Part shown: piece by piece, positions 12,907 to 20,864 of the stretch
Position numbering within the stretch: the first letter of the stretch is position 1
Layout of the letters: each line of letters opens with the position of its first letter
From: a virus
Direction: 5' to 3' (one strand)
IMG/VR virus record: IMGVR_UViG_3300030012_000311
Location: 1-29,827 of that record
Length of the DNA stretch: 29,827 nucleotides
Translations under genes and position numbers: made by a program
The notes under the pieces: model-generated
Told to the model about the DNA's origin: nothing
The model's database searches: none
Seen by the model: only the letters and a program-made list of their open reading frames with translations

Positions 12907-13425
12907 ATGAGTTTAGTAGAATCTCAAGCAATCGAAGTAACCGATGAAGACAGACATGAGCTTCAATCTCATTTTCCATATGCGGGCGTAAAATTATCAG
13001 AGCTCTCTGTCCAAGAAGAGAGGTTGATTTTGTTTTATATAAGAGGCATGAGCAAAGCGGCAGCGGGCCGTGCAGCGGGGTACAGGAACCAAGATACTGT
13101 GTACTCTGTTTTTCAAAAACCTAAGATCCAACAAGCAGTCGAATATCTACGAAACGAGTTCCGTGAAGAAGTAAAGTTCGACAAAAACACAGCGACCTCT
13201 ATGTATTTAGAAGCGCACCGTAAATCAGCTAACGCGACTGAAGAAAAAAATGTCGTCGATTCGTTATGCAAGCTCCACGGTCTATTTGCTCCTGACCAGG
13301 CAACACAGGTTAATATAAATGTTGATACAGTTCAGCAATTAGAAAAACTACCAGACTCTGAATTACTAAAACTAGCAGGAGTAGATACAGAGTATTTAAA
13401 ACCTAAGGGAGGAACAAATGACTAG
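12907..13425 (+). CDS. terS: Terminase small subunit
   Basis: A 172-residue protein with a helix-turn-helix-like N-terminal half: LSVQEERLILFYIRGMSKAA (33-52), then GRAAGYRNQDTVYSVFQKPK (54-73) and a long charged helix (IQQAVEYLRNEFREEVKFDK), the typical order of small terminase subunits that recognise the packaging site and form rings. The C-terminal part (VQQLEKLPDSELLKLAGVD) would contact the large subunit. First gene of the plus-strand late operon, followed after the basic protein cluster by terL. The ATG at 12907 has no ribosome site; no better in-frame start is seen. Call rests on motif order and position. Confidence 0.8.
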   Translation: MSLVESQAIEVTDEDRHELQSHFPYAGVKLSELSVQEERLILFYIRGMSKAAAGRAAGYRNQDTVYSVFQKPKIQQAVEYLRNEFREEVKFDKNTATSMYLEAHRKSANATEEKNVVDSLCKLHGLFAPDQATQVNINVDTVQQLEKLPDSELLKLAGVDTEYLKPKGGTND

Positions 13426-13576
13426 TAAATATCATCAGCAGGCGAGAGCCACTAAAAAGAAGATGAAGAAGAAAAAAATCAAGGGTAAGTTTCCTGATAT
13501 GAACAAAGACGGGAAAATTACTTTTGCAGATATAATTATGGCCCGTAAAAAAGGCAAAAAGAAAGGGAGAAAGTAA
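13418..13576 (+). CDS. Small lysine-rich protein with a single EF-hand/dockerin-type calcium loop
   Basis: A 52-residue protein beginning MTSKYHQQARATKKKMKKKK and ending in a basic tail. Between the tails is DMNKDGKITFAD (27-38), a complete calcium-loop pattern DxNxDGxIxxxD. GGGAGG precedes the ATG at 13418, which overlaps the end of terS by eight bases. Small phage proteins joining one EF-hand or dockerin-like loop to basic tails are known near terminase genes, without a proven function. Calcium or manganese binding follows from the motif; DNA or capsid binding by the tails is a guess. Confidence 0.75.
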   Translation: MTSKYHQQARATKKKMKKKKIKGKFPDMNKDGKITFADIIMARKKGKKKGRK

Positions 13577-13686
13577 TGCATTGCATAAATCAAAAACCAA
13601 AAAAGATGTCTATGAAAAAAGGCAGAAAAAATAAAGGGTATTCAGGAGGAAAAAATGCCAAGAAAAGCAAAAAGCAAAACTACTAA
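13576..13686 (+). CDS. Tiny lysine-rich protein, 36 aa
   Basis: Starts MHCINQKPKKMSMKKGRKNK. GGGAGAAAG precedes the ATG, which shares one base with the previous stop (TAATG). Composition is almost wholly Lys, Gly, Asn and Ser. Its last 32 bases overlap the next gene in another frame and contain that gene's ribosome site, so it could be only a spacer; I give it moderate weight. Confidence 0.45.
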   Translation: MHCINQKPKKMSMKKGRKNKGYSGGKNAKKSKKQNY

Positions 13687-13834
13687 AAAGAAAAAAGGCG
13701 CAAAGCCAACTAATCCAACTCTATATGCTAGAGTAAAAGCCGAAGCTAAACGAAAGTTTAAGGTCTACCCAAGTGCATATGCCAATGGGTGGCTAGTAAG
13801 AACTTATAAAAAGCGTGGCGGCGGATATAGGTAA
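13655..13834 (+). CDS. Basic protein of a phage/algal-virus family (DUF5872-like), 59 aa
   Basis: Starts MPRKAKSKTTKKKKGAKPTN, then LYARVKAEAKRKFKVYPSAY and ANGWLVRTYKKRGGGYR. The core PTNPxLYARVKAxAKRKFxVYPSAYANGWLVxxYKxRGGGYR is one I recall from marine phages and large algal viruses, labelled DUF5872; the label should be checked. AGGAGG precedes the ATG at 13655. It ends in a one-base overlap with the next gene. Function unknown; strongly basic, so nucleic-acid or capsid-interior binding is plausible. Confidence 0.7.
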   Translation: MPRKAKSKTTKKKKGAKPTNPTLYARVKAEAKRKFKVYPSAYANGWLVRTYKKRGGGYR

Positions 13835-14154
13835 TGGCTAAACCTACTGGCGGTCTCACTGCTTGGTTCGGAAAGGGGCCAAAAGGAGATTGGGTAGATA
13901 TTGGAGCACCAAAGAAGAAGGGCAAATATCAACCGTGCGGTAGAAAATCAGCTACAAAGAAAGGAAAACGTAAATATCCAAAGTGTGTGCCTCGGTCAAA
14001 AGCGAGATCCATGACCGCCGCACAAAGAAAAAGCGCCGTTAGAAGAAAACGAGCAGCGGGGAATCCAGGCGGGAAGCCACGTAACGTAAAAACTATAGTC
14101 AGGAAAAGGAAGCCTGCAGTAAAAAGGAGGACTCGTGCCAAGAAAAAGAGATAA
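13834..14154 (+). CDS. Basic protein of a phage/algal-virus family, 106 aa
   Basis: Starts MAKPTGGLTAWFGKGPKGDW, then VDIGAPKKKGKYQPCGRKS, KYPKCVPRSKARSMTAAQRK and a Lys/Arg-rich tail. The GGLTAWFGKGxKGDWVDIGAPKKxGKYQPCGR block is conserved in marine phages and phycodnaviruses in my recollection (DUF5872/DUF6321 group). Two cysteines are spaced as CGR...KCVP. One-base overlap with the previous stop; the upstream sequence has only a weak ribosome site, suggesting coupling. Very basic; function unknown. Confidence 0.75.
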   Translation: MAKPTGGLTAWFGKGPKGDWVDIGAPKKKGKYQPCGRKSATKKGKRKYPKCVPRSKARSMTAAQRKSAVRRKRAAGNPGGKPRNVKTIVRKRKPAVKRRTRAKKKR

Positions 14155-14419
14155 AATGCCTAAAAGGAACAAAAAGAACTTTAGGCCAACGAAAAAAGGC
14201 GCTGGAATGACTAGAGCAGGCGTAGCGGCCTACAGAAGAAAGAACCCAGGGTCAAAATTAAAGACAGCCGTCACAGGAAAAGTCAAAAAAGGCTCAAAAG
14301 CGGCCAAAAGACGTAAATCTTACTGTGCTAGAAGTGCAGGACAGATGAAAAAGTTCCCAAAAGCGGCTAAAAACCCTAATTCAAGGCTAAGACAGGCCAG
14401 AAGAAGATGGAAGTGCTAA
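14135..14419 (+). CDS. Basic DUF6321-like protein, 94 aa, GTG start
   Basis: The GTG at 14135 has AAGGAGG six bases upstream; an ATG at 14156 has no such site, so GTG is preferred despite a 20-base overlap. The body GAGMTRAGVAAYRRKNPGSK, then LKTAVTGKVKKGSKAAKRRK, SYCARSAGQMKKF and RRWKC is the pattern I associate with DUF6321 in phages and large algal viruses. About two in five residues are Lys or Arg. It stops immediately before the next ATG. Role unknown; the charge suggests DNA contact. Confidence 0.75.
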   Translation: MPRKRDKMPKRNKKNFRPTKKGAGMTRAGVAAYRRKNPGSKLKTAVTGKVKKGSKAAKRRKSYCARSAGQMKKFPKAAKNPNSRLRQARRRWKC

Positions 14420-14680
14420 ATGGACTATAGTTTTGGAGCATTTACATCTTGGCCAGACTGGACAGAGCCCGCTCTAGGGCTGTTTATTCTTATAGTTATG
14501 GGGTTTTTTGCTTATATGTCAGCACATTTAGTGTCTGAACGTAAAGCAGGTAAACAAATACCAACGTTTTGGGAAAAGGAGGAAGATATGGGATACGGTG
14601 CAGGATCATATTCTAAAAAGCCGGCGAAGAAAAAAGCTAAAAAAGCTAAGAAGTCGACTATGAAGAAAAAGAAAAAATAA
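14420..14680 (+). CDS. Single-pass membrane protein with lysine-rich tail; contains a nested start
   Basis: 86 residues: a short head (MDYSFGAFTSWPDWTEPA), one hydrophobic helix (about 19-37, GLFILIVMGFFAYMSAHLV), then a charged linker and a Lys/Ala tail. A second in-frame ATG at 14588 (MGYGAGSYSKKPAKKKAKKA) has AAAGGAGG at perfect distance, so a separate 30-residue lysine peptide is probably made from the same frame. The first ATG adjoins the previous stop and lacks its own strong site. Either product could be the main one. Confidence 0.6.
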   Translation: MDYSFGAFTSWPDWTEPALGLFILIVMGFFAYMSAHLVSERKAGKQIPTFWEKEEDMGYGAGSYSKKPAKKKAKKAKKSTMKKKKK

Positions 14681-16315
14681 GTGACAGAACAAATTAAAAT
14701 AGAATGCTATAAGTGCAAGAAGCTTTTAGCAGATAATCTCGTTTTACCCAAAGGACTTTGCGTGTATTGTGCAGCGGATGAGTCTGAGCAGTTGCCCGCG
14801 CCTGAAAAACATGAGAAAAAGCCTGATAAGGCTAAGATACGTGCAGAACAGGAGCTAGCGTTAAGAATACTGGCACGAAAGCGCATGTTACCCTTTGTAG
14901 AGAAGTTTAATCCTGATTACCAAGCAGGTTGGGTGCATAAAGACATCTGTAATAGGCTAGAACAGTTTAGCCAGGACGTTGCTGATCAAAAATCCCCAAG
15001 ATTGATGCTATTTATGCCTCCTAGGCATGGTAAAAGCACCTTGGCTAGTGTAGCTTTCCCTGCTTGGCACTTGGGCAGAAACCCTGGACATGAGTTTATA
15101 AGTTGTTCATATTCTGGTTCTTTGGCTATGAACTTTTCTAGAAAGGTTAGACAAGTACTAAGAGAACCTAGTTATAAGACAATATTTGAAAAAACAAGAC
15201 TGGACAAAGATTCGCAGTCTGTAGAATCGTGGCAAACGAGCCAGGGTGGTGGGTACGTGGCCGCTGGTGTTGGCGGTGGTATCACAGGTAAAGGTGCGCA
15301 CGTGTTGCTAATCGATGACCCGATTAAGAACAGGGAAGATGCAGAATCAGAGAACAATAGAGAAGCGAACTGGGATTGGTACACTTCTACAGCTTATACA
15401 CGTTTAGCCCCTGGTGGTGGGATCTTAGTCATTTTAACTAGGTGGCACGACGACGATTTAGCAGGAAGGTTGCTACAACAAGCAGAAGAAGGGGCAGACG
15501 AGTGGGAGGTAGTTAAATATCCAGCTATAGCAGAAGAAGACGAAGAGTTTAGATCACAGGGAGAACCTTTGCACCCAGAGCGTTACAACTTAGAATCTCT
15601 AGGCCAAATACAACGTGCGATAGGCCCTCGAGACTGGACTGCACTTTACCAACAAAACCCCGTGTCAGATGAAGGTGATTACTTCACGCGCGACATGATT
15701 CAATATTATGACCCTGATGAAATCGAGTATGACAGATTAAAATATTATGCGGCCTGGGACTTGGCTATAGGACAACGAGACAGGAACGACTTTTCTGTTG
15801 GTATCACAGTTGGGATAGATGAGTACGATAATATGTTCGTGGTAGATTTGATCCGGGGAAAATACGACGGGTACGAATTAGTAGAAAAAATATTAGACTT
15901 CTATGAACAGTGGCGACCCGGTATAGTAGGCATTGAGCGTGGACATATAGAAATGGCGATTGGTCCTTTCTTAGAGAAACGTGTGGCAGAGCGACAGCTA
16001 AGTTCTGCATACTTTAAAGATTTAAAAGTAGGAAGACGAGACAAAGAACTAAGAGCAAGAGCAATTCAGGGTAGAATGCAACAAGGTAAGGTATACTTTC
16101 CTAGAGACGCGGCCTGGACTGGAACTATGATCGCAGAATTGTTAAGGTTTCCAAATGGGGTTCACGATGACCAAGTTGATGCGTTAGCTTGGGTTGGGCT
16201 TATGATAATGGAGTACGCAACTTTTTATGAGGCGCCAGAACATATACCTTCGTGGCGAGATAGGTTAAGATATATAGCAAAAGGGCCGAAGAAAAAATCG
16301 GCGATGAGTGCATAA
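14681..16315 (+). CDS. terL: Terminase large subunit with N-terminal zinc ribbon
   Basis: 544 residues from a GTG that adjoins the previous stop. Packaging ATPase: Walker A PPRHGKST (113-120), Walker B VLLIDDP (208-214), coupling motif ILTRWHDDDL (251-260). RNase H-like nuclease: AAWDLAIG (D360), GIERGH (417-422) and HDDQVDA (495-501). These cut concatemers and drive DNA into the head. The first 30 residues hold C9xxC12 and C27xxC30, a zinc-ribbon pattern not standard in TerL. The start has a poor ribosome site, so translation is probably coupled to the lysine-rich gene before it. Confidence 0.95.
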   Translation: MTEQIKIECYKCKKLLADNLVLPKGLCVYCAADESEQLPAPEKHEKKPDKAKIRAEQELALRILARKRMLPFVEKFNPDYQAGWVHKDICNRLEQFSQDVADQKSPRLMLFMPPRHGKSTLASVAFPAWHLGRNPGHEFISCSYSGSLAMNFSRKVRQVLREPSYKTIFEKTRLDKDSQSVESWQTSQGGGYVAAGVGGGITGKGAHVLLIDDPIKNREDAESENNREANWDWYTSTAYTRLAPGGGILVILTRWHDDDLAGRLLQQAEEGADEWEVVKYPAIAEEDEEFRSQGEPLHPERYNLESLGQIQRAIGPRDWTALYQQNPVSDEGDYFTRDMIQYYDPDEIEYDRLKYYAAWDLAIGQRDRNDFSVGITVGIDEYDNMFVVDLIRGKYDGYELVEKILDFYEQWRPGIVGIERGHIEMAIGPFLEKRVAERQLSSAYFKDLKVGRRDKELRARAIQGRMQQGKVYFPRDAAWTGTMIAELLRFPNGVHDDQVDALAWVGLMIMEYATFYEAPEHIPSWRDRLRYIAKGPKKKSAMSA

Positions 16316-16316
16316 C

Positions 16317-18425
16317 ATGGCATATGAAAGCAAAAAGAAAAAACAAACGGTAAAAGAAGCTGAAGAGTTAGCGCTAGCAAAGAGTCAATTTGATTCTTAT
16401 GTTAGAGCTAGAGACCATGGCCATGACCAGTATGTACAGATGGCAAAAAAATGTGATGCCTTCTATCGTGGCGAGCAGTGGGATGAGTACGATATGCAAG
16501 AACTCGATGACCAAGGACGACCTGCTCTGACCATAAATACTATTTTACCAACCATAAATGCTGTTCTAGCAGAACAAAGTTCAAAGAAAGCAGACATACA
16601 ATTTAAACCTAGAGGTGGTGGTGACCAAGAAATAGCTGATGTTTTAACTCAGGTATATGCTTACATAGCAGACTACAACAAACTAGATTGGGTAGAGCAA
16701 CAAGTTTTTTCAGATGGCTTAATTCAAGACCGTGGTTACTTTGATGTAAGAGTTGATTTTACTGAACACATACAGGGTGAGATAACAGTAGAAGCAAAAG
16801 ACCCATTAGACATTCTTATAGACCCAGATGCTAAACAGTATGACCCAAGAACTTGGAATGAAATATTCGAAACCAAGTGGATGAGTATAGATGAGATAGA
16901 AGAAACATATGGCCAACAACAAGCAGACAAACTAAGAATGTTGGCAGAAACTGGTACTACCCTGGGCGCAGACTCTATGGAGTTTGAAGAAGAAAGATAT
17001 GGAGATACTGATGAGTATAACTATGGACAGCAATATCCAGGGGATCCAGAAAATGCACGAATGCTCAGATCAATTAGGGTAATAGAAAGACAATACTACA
17101 GGCTAGATGATTGCACTTATTATGTTGATCCTGTTACTGGCGACAAAAGAAAAGTGCCAAACCATTGGAATAAGAAAAAAAGAGAAGAGTTCGCAGACCA
17201 ATATGCATTAGAAATGGTGACCAAGAAGATGCGACGCGTCCGTTGGACGGTGACAGCAGACAGTGTAGTACTGTTTGATGACTTCTCACCATATGACCAC
17301 TTCACAATTGTTCCATACTTTCCGTACTTTAGGCGTGGTAAACCTTTTGGCATGGTACGAAACTTGTTATCACCCCAAGAACAACTCAACAAGATATCCT
17401 CACAAGAACTACACATAGTAAATACAACTGCAAACAGCGGTTGGGTTGTAGAGTCAGGGTCTCTATCCGGTATGACAGCAGATGATTTAGAAGAACATGG
17501 TGCGGAAACTGGTTTAGTCTTAGAGTTTAATCGTGGCTCTACACCCCCTACTAAGATACAAGCTAACCAAATACCTACAGGATTAGACAGAATAGGCCAA
17601 AAAGCGGCCATGAATATAAAACAAATTAGTGGTATAGGCGATGCTATGTTAGGGCAAACTAGCCCAGAGTTATCTGGAGTTGCTATCAAATCTTTAGAGA
17701 ACAGAGGTTCTTTAATGCTACAAGTACCATTAGATAACTTAGCAAAAACTAGACAATACCTAGCAGAAAAAATACTACAAATGATTCAGACTTACTACAC
17801 AGAAGAAAGAGTAATACAAATAACTGATGAGTCTGATCCGTATAAACCAAGAAAGAAACTAAGAGTTAACCAAATGACACCAGCAGGTGAGATCATTAAT
17901 GACTTAACTTTAGGTGACTATGATGTAATTGTTGGTACTGCTCCTGCTAGAGACAACTTTGATGAAATGCAGTTTGCTGAAGCTATTGAACTTAGAAGTG
18001 CAGGTGTACCAATACCAGATGACTTGATTGTTGAATACTCACACCTTTCACGTAAAGCAGATATTGCAGAAAGAATTAGACAGATGCAAGGTACTGCCCC
18101 ACCATCTGAAGAACAGGTACAATTACAACAATTCCAAATGGAATCACAGATCAGAAGCACGCAGCTTGAGATTGCTAAACTAGAAGCTGAGGTCACAAGA
18201 CTACAGACAGAAGCACAACTTAACCAAGCAAAAACACAAGCTACTGCATCTGAACCACAGTTGAAGGTTGCTGAATTACAAAGTAAAATTCAAACTAAAC
18301 AGGAAGAACTCCAATTACGTGAGAGGTTATCACAACTAACCAACGACATGAGAAAGAGTCAAACTGATACTGCAGCTGCCGCCAAGATGGCCGCTGCGGC
18401 CATGAAGCCAACAGGAGGTAATTAA
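16317..18425 (+). CDS. Portal protein (P22-like family)
   Basis: 702 residues from the ATG one base after the terL stop; an in-frame GTG three codons earlier is possible but has no better ribosome site. The N-terminal FYRGEQWDEYD, RPALTINTILPTINAVLAEQ and SDGLIQDRGYFDVRVDF, then DPLDILIDPDA, follow the P22-type portal pattern. The C-terminal 120 residues are a Gln/Glu-rich coiled coil (QLEIAKLEAEVTRLQTEAQ) like the P22 barrel, ending in an Ala-rich tail. It forms the dodecameric DNA channel at one vertex. Position between terL and the scaffold agrees. Confidence 0.9.
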   Translation: MAYESKKKKQTVKEAEELALAKSQFDSYVRARDHGHDQYVQMAKKCDAFYRGEQWDEYDMQELDDQGRPALTINTILPTINAVLAEQSSKKADIQFKPRGGGDQEIADVLTQVYAYIADYNKLDWVEQQVFSDGLIQDRGYFDVRVDFTEHIQGEITVEAKDPLDILIDPDAKQYDPRTWNEIFETKWMSIDEIEETYGQQQADKLRMLAETGTTLGADSMEFEEERYGDTDEYNYGQQYPGDPENARMLRSIRVIERQYYRLDDCTYYVDPVTGDKRKVPNHWNKKKREEFADQYALEMVTKKMRRVRWTVTADSVVLFDDFSPYDHFTIVPYFPYFRRGKPFGMVRNLLSPQEQLNKISSQELHIVNTTANSGWVVESGSLSGMTADDLEEHGAETGLVLEFNRGSTPPTKIQANQIPTGLDRIGQKAAMNIKQISGIGDAMLGQTSPELSGVAIKSLENRGSLMLQVPLDNLAKTRQYLAEKILQMIQTYYTEERVIQITDESDPYKPRKKLRVNQMTPAGEIINDLTLGDYDVIVGTAPARDNFDEMQFAEAIELRSAGVPIPDDLIVEYSHLSRKADIAERIRQMQGTAPPSEEQVQLQQFQMESQIRSTQLEIAKLEAEVTRLQTEAQLNQAKTQATASEPQLKVAELQSKIQTKQEELQLRERLSQLTNDMRKSQTDTAAAAKMAAAAMKPTGGN

Positions 18426-18426
18426 T

Positions 18427-19449
18427 ATGGCACAAGAAAACGTAAACGAAAACCAAGAGGAAGCTCTTGAAATTATGCCAGGAGCAGATGCCCTGCCAGA
18501 AGAAGAACAAGGTCAAGACTTTAAAGTTGACATGAACTTCGAAGAAACTGAAGAACAGGAGGAAACTGAAGTTGAACAAGACGAGCCAGAGACTGAAGAA
18601 GAATCAGAAGAAGAATCTGAAGAGGAAACTGAAGAGGAAGAATCTGAAGATGCAGACGAAGAAACAGAAGATTCAGGAGAAGAAGAAGTATTGGGAGACG
18701 ATGGGGAAGATACACAACAACCTGCTGAACCAGTACAGGAAAGAGCTGAAGAACCAAAAGAACCTATGATACCTAAGTCTAGGTTTGATGAAGTCCTAGC
18801 AAAACAAAAAGCTTTAGCTAAAAAAGTAGAAGAACTTTCTAACCCTGTAGAAAAAATAGAAAAAGCACCAGAATTTGATTTCGAAGGAAAAGAATTAGAG
18901 TACCAAGACATGATCTTAAACGGTCAGCCCAATGAAGCTGCAAAGATAAGAGCAGAGATACGGGCCGCTGAGAAACAAACAATGATGTTTGAGGTACAAA
19001 ACCAAATGGGACAAACTGTGCAACAAAGCACAGAGACTATGCGCCTGCAACAAAAAGCAGCAGAAATAGCAGAGCAACACGATGTGTTAAACGAAAGCAG
19101 TCCTAAGTATGATGAAGTTAAAACTCAAGAAGTTTTAGACCTAAGAGATGCTTACATCATACAAGGATATGCTGGTGCAGATGCATTACAGAAAGCAGTA
19201 GATTTGTTACTACCGACTGTTATAGAGCCAGCTCCAATAAATGAGCCAGATCCTGTAGAACAACAAGTAGCGGAGAAAAAGAAAGTAGCTAATACTAAAA
19301 AGAAAATAAAAGCTGCAGAAAAACAACCTCCTGCTATGAAAGGTAAAAACAAAACAGATAAAAAAATTGATGTATCTACACTATCCGTAGAAGAATTTGA
19401 CGCGCTACCTGCAGAAACTCTGAGGAGAATGCGTGGCGATTTCGGATAA
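18427..19449 (+). CDS. Head scaffolding protein candidate, very acidic
   Basis: 340 residues. Residues about 36-94 are nearly all Glu, Asp, Ser and Thr, followed by a coiled-coil region (EVLAKQKALAKKVEELS), a helical middle and a basic C-terminal end (KKVANTKKKIKAAEKQ, then MRRMRGDF-like close). An acidic, helical protein with a basic end directly before the major capsid gene is the usual profile of a scaffold. AGGAGGTAATTAAT precedes the ATG. No protease domain is visible. Confidence 0.8.
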   Translation: MAQENVNENQEEALEIMPGADALPEEEQGQDFKVDMNFEETEEQEETEVEQDEPETEEESEEESEEETEEEESEDADEETEDSGEEEVLGDDGEDTQQPAEPVQERAEEPKEPMIPKSRFDEVLAKQKALAKKVEELSNPVEKIEKAPEFDFEGKELEYQDMILNGQPNEAAKIRAEIRAAEKQTMMFEVQNQMGQTVQQSTETMRLQQKAAEIAEQHDVLNESSPKYDEVKTQEVLDLRDAYIIQGYAGADALQKAVDLLLPTVIEPAPINEPDPVEQQVAEKKKVANTKKKIKAAEKQPPAMKGKNKTDKKIDVSTLSVEEFDALPAETLRRMRGDFG

Positions 19450-19474
19450 AGTGTGGTATAAATTAAATAAGTTC

Positions 19475-19592
19475 GCGGGCTAGAGCGATATCTAGCGCGG
19501 GTTCGGCCCCGTAAAAAGTCGTTTCTCGCCCACCTGGGCGTAAAATTGGTCGGGTTCGTACCCGTAAAACTAACGAAAGCGTTGCCCCAACG
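19475..19592 (+). promoter_or_regulatory. Structured capsid-gene leader: row of hairpins, three followed by TAAAA
   Basis: The 213-base gap before the capsid gene holds GCTAGA/TCTAGC (19479-19496), CGGG-TTCGGC-CCCG (19498-19511), CGCCC-ACCT-GGGCG (19527-19540), CGGG-TTCGTA-CCCG (19551-19564) and CGTTG-CCC-CAACG (19580-19592). The middle three are each followed directly by TAAAA, and two share stem and a TTCGNN loop. An alternative AACG/CGTT pairing (from about 19573) competes with the last. Probably a folded mRNA leader controlling capsid translation or mRNA stability; a promoter could also lie near its start. Confidence 0.6.
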
Positions 19593-19662
19593 ACAAAGGG
19601 TACACGGATAAAAGTCGCTCCAATAAGTCGACTGGTTAATTTTAATTAATGGAGACATTATC

Positions 19663-20808
19663 ATGGCAAATACAAACTTTGCTGCGTTGACCAGTGAACA
19701 GCTTACTATCTGGTCTCGTGATTTTTGGCGTGTCGCTAGAAATATGTCCTTCGTTAACCAATTCGCTGGTGCGGGTTCTAACGCAATGGTTCAGAGAATA
19801 TCTGAACTTACCCAATCAGAAAAAGGGGCTAGAGCTGTATTAACACTTTTAGCTGACATGACTGGTGACGGTATCGTTGGAGACAACACTCTTGAAGGAA
19901 ACGAAGAGGCATTAAGAGCTTTCGACATTACAGTAACAATTGACCAACTAAGATTTGCGAACAGATTATCTGGAAGACTTGCAGATCAAAAGTCAGTTGT
20001 AAACTTTAGGGAACATTCAAGAGATGCACTTGCATACGCAATGGCTGACAGAATGGACCAATTAGCATTCCTTACCTTAAGTGGTATTGGGTATAACCTT
20101 AAGAACAATGGTGCGTTAAGACCATCAATGAACTCAGGGCAAAACCTAAACGACTTAGAGTTTGCGAGTGAAGTTAGTGCACCTACTTCTAATAGACATA
20201 GAAGAGTAGATGCTACTAATGGTATCGTAGCTGGCGATGTTACTGCTTTAGAAGCGGCCGACAAACTAAGTTACAAAAATATCGTTGATCTAAAAGCTTA
20301 TGCTAAAGACAACTACATCAGAGGCCTAAGAGGCGCAGGTAACGATGAGACATTCCATCTCTTCGTAACTCCGCAAGTTATGGCTGACCTTAAACTTGAC
20401 TCAGATTTCCTTGCTAACGTAAGGCAAGCTGGCGTTAGAGGACCAGGCTCAAGCTTGTTCTCTGGCTCATCAAGTCTAATGGTTGATGGCATCATGGTTC
20501 ACGAGTTCAGACACGTGTTCAATACAAGCAATGCCTTAACTGGTACATCATCAAATGCTGGTGCTGCTGGTTATAAAGGTGGTGCAAATGCTGATGTCAA
20601 CTATTCAAGATGTATCTTTGCAGGTGCGCAAGCATTAGCAATGGCTGATATTGGTGTTCCAGATATAGTTGAAGACACATTCGACTATGGAAACCAAAAC
20701 GGTATTTCAATTGGGAAAATATTCGGACTCAAGAAGCCTAAGTACCATTCTGATCACACAGGTCAGGTTGAGGACTTCGGTGTTATTGCGTTAGATGTTG
20801 CATTCTAA
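19663..20808 (+). CDS. Major capsid protein, N4gp56/DUF4043-type
   Basis: 381 residues. AFDITVTIDQLRFANRLSGR, then LADQKSVVNFREHSRDAL, AYAMADRMDQLAFLTLSG, and later ETFHLFVTPQVMADLKLD and SGSSSLMVDGIMVHEF follow the N4gp56/DUF4043 family, which has the HK97 fold. It forms the capsid shell. GGAG lies nine bases before the ATG, after a long structured leader, and a strong terminator follows the stop, which fits high, separate expression. It follows the scaffold and precedes connector genes, as expected. Confidence 0.9.
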   Translation: MANTNFAALTSEQLTIWSRDFWRVARNMSFVNQFAGAGSNAMVQRISELTQSEKGARAVLTLLADMTGDGIVGDNTLEGNEEALRAFDITVTIDQLRFANRLSGRLADQKSVVNFREHSRDALAYAMADRMDQLAFLTLSGIGYNLKNNGALRPSMNSGQNLNDLEFASEVSAPTSNRHRRVDATNGIVAGDVTALEAADKLSYKNIVDLKAYAKDNYIRGLRGAGNDETFHLFVTPQVMADLKLDSDFLANVRQAGVRGPGSSLFSGSSSLMVDGIMVHEFRHVFNTSNALTGTSSNAGAAGYKGGANADVNYSRCIFAGAQALAMADIGVPDIVEDTFDYGNQNGISIGKIFGLKKPKYHSDHTGQVEDFGVIALDVAF

Positions 20809-20822
20809 TTGTGATATATTTT

Positions 20823-20852
20823 ATGGGTGGCTACTAATAGCCACCCATTTTT
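20823..20852 (+). terminator. Rho-independent terminator after the capsid gene
   Basis: ATGGGTGGCT (20823-20832) pairs with AGCCACCCAT (20839-20848), a perfect 10-bp stem with a 6-base loop, followed by TTTT. It should reduce transcription into downstream virion genes relative to the capsid gene. Confidence 0.85.
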
Positions 20853-20864
20853 AAGGAGAAAAAT

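Noticed and set aside
18513-18911. Minus-strand Ser-rich frame of 132 codons
   Set aside because: It is the antisense shadow of the acidic GAA-rich stretch of the scaffold gene.
19498-19564. GGGTTCG motifs suggesting a tRNA T-arm
   Set aside because: The loops are six bases, not seven, and no acceptor, D or anticodon stems can be placed around them.
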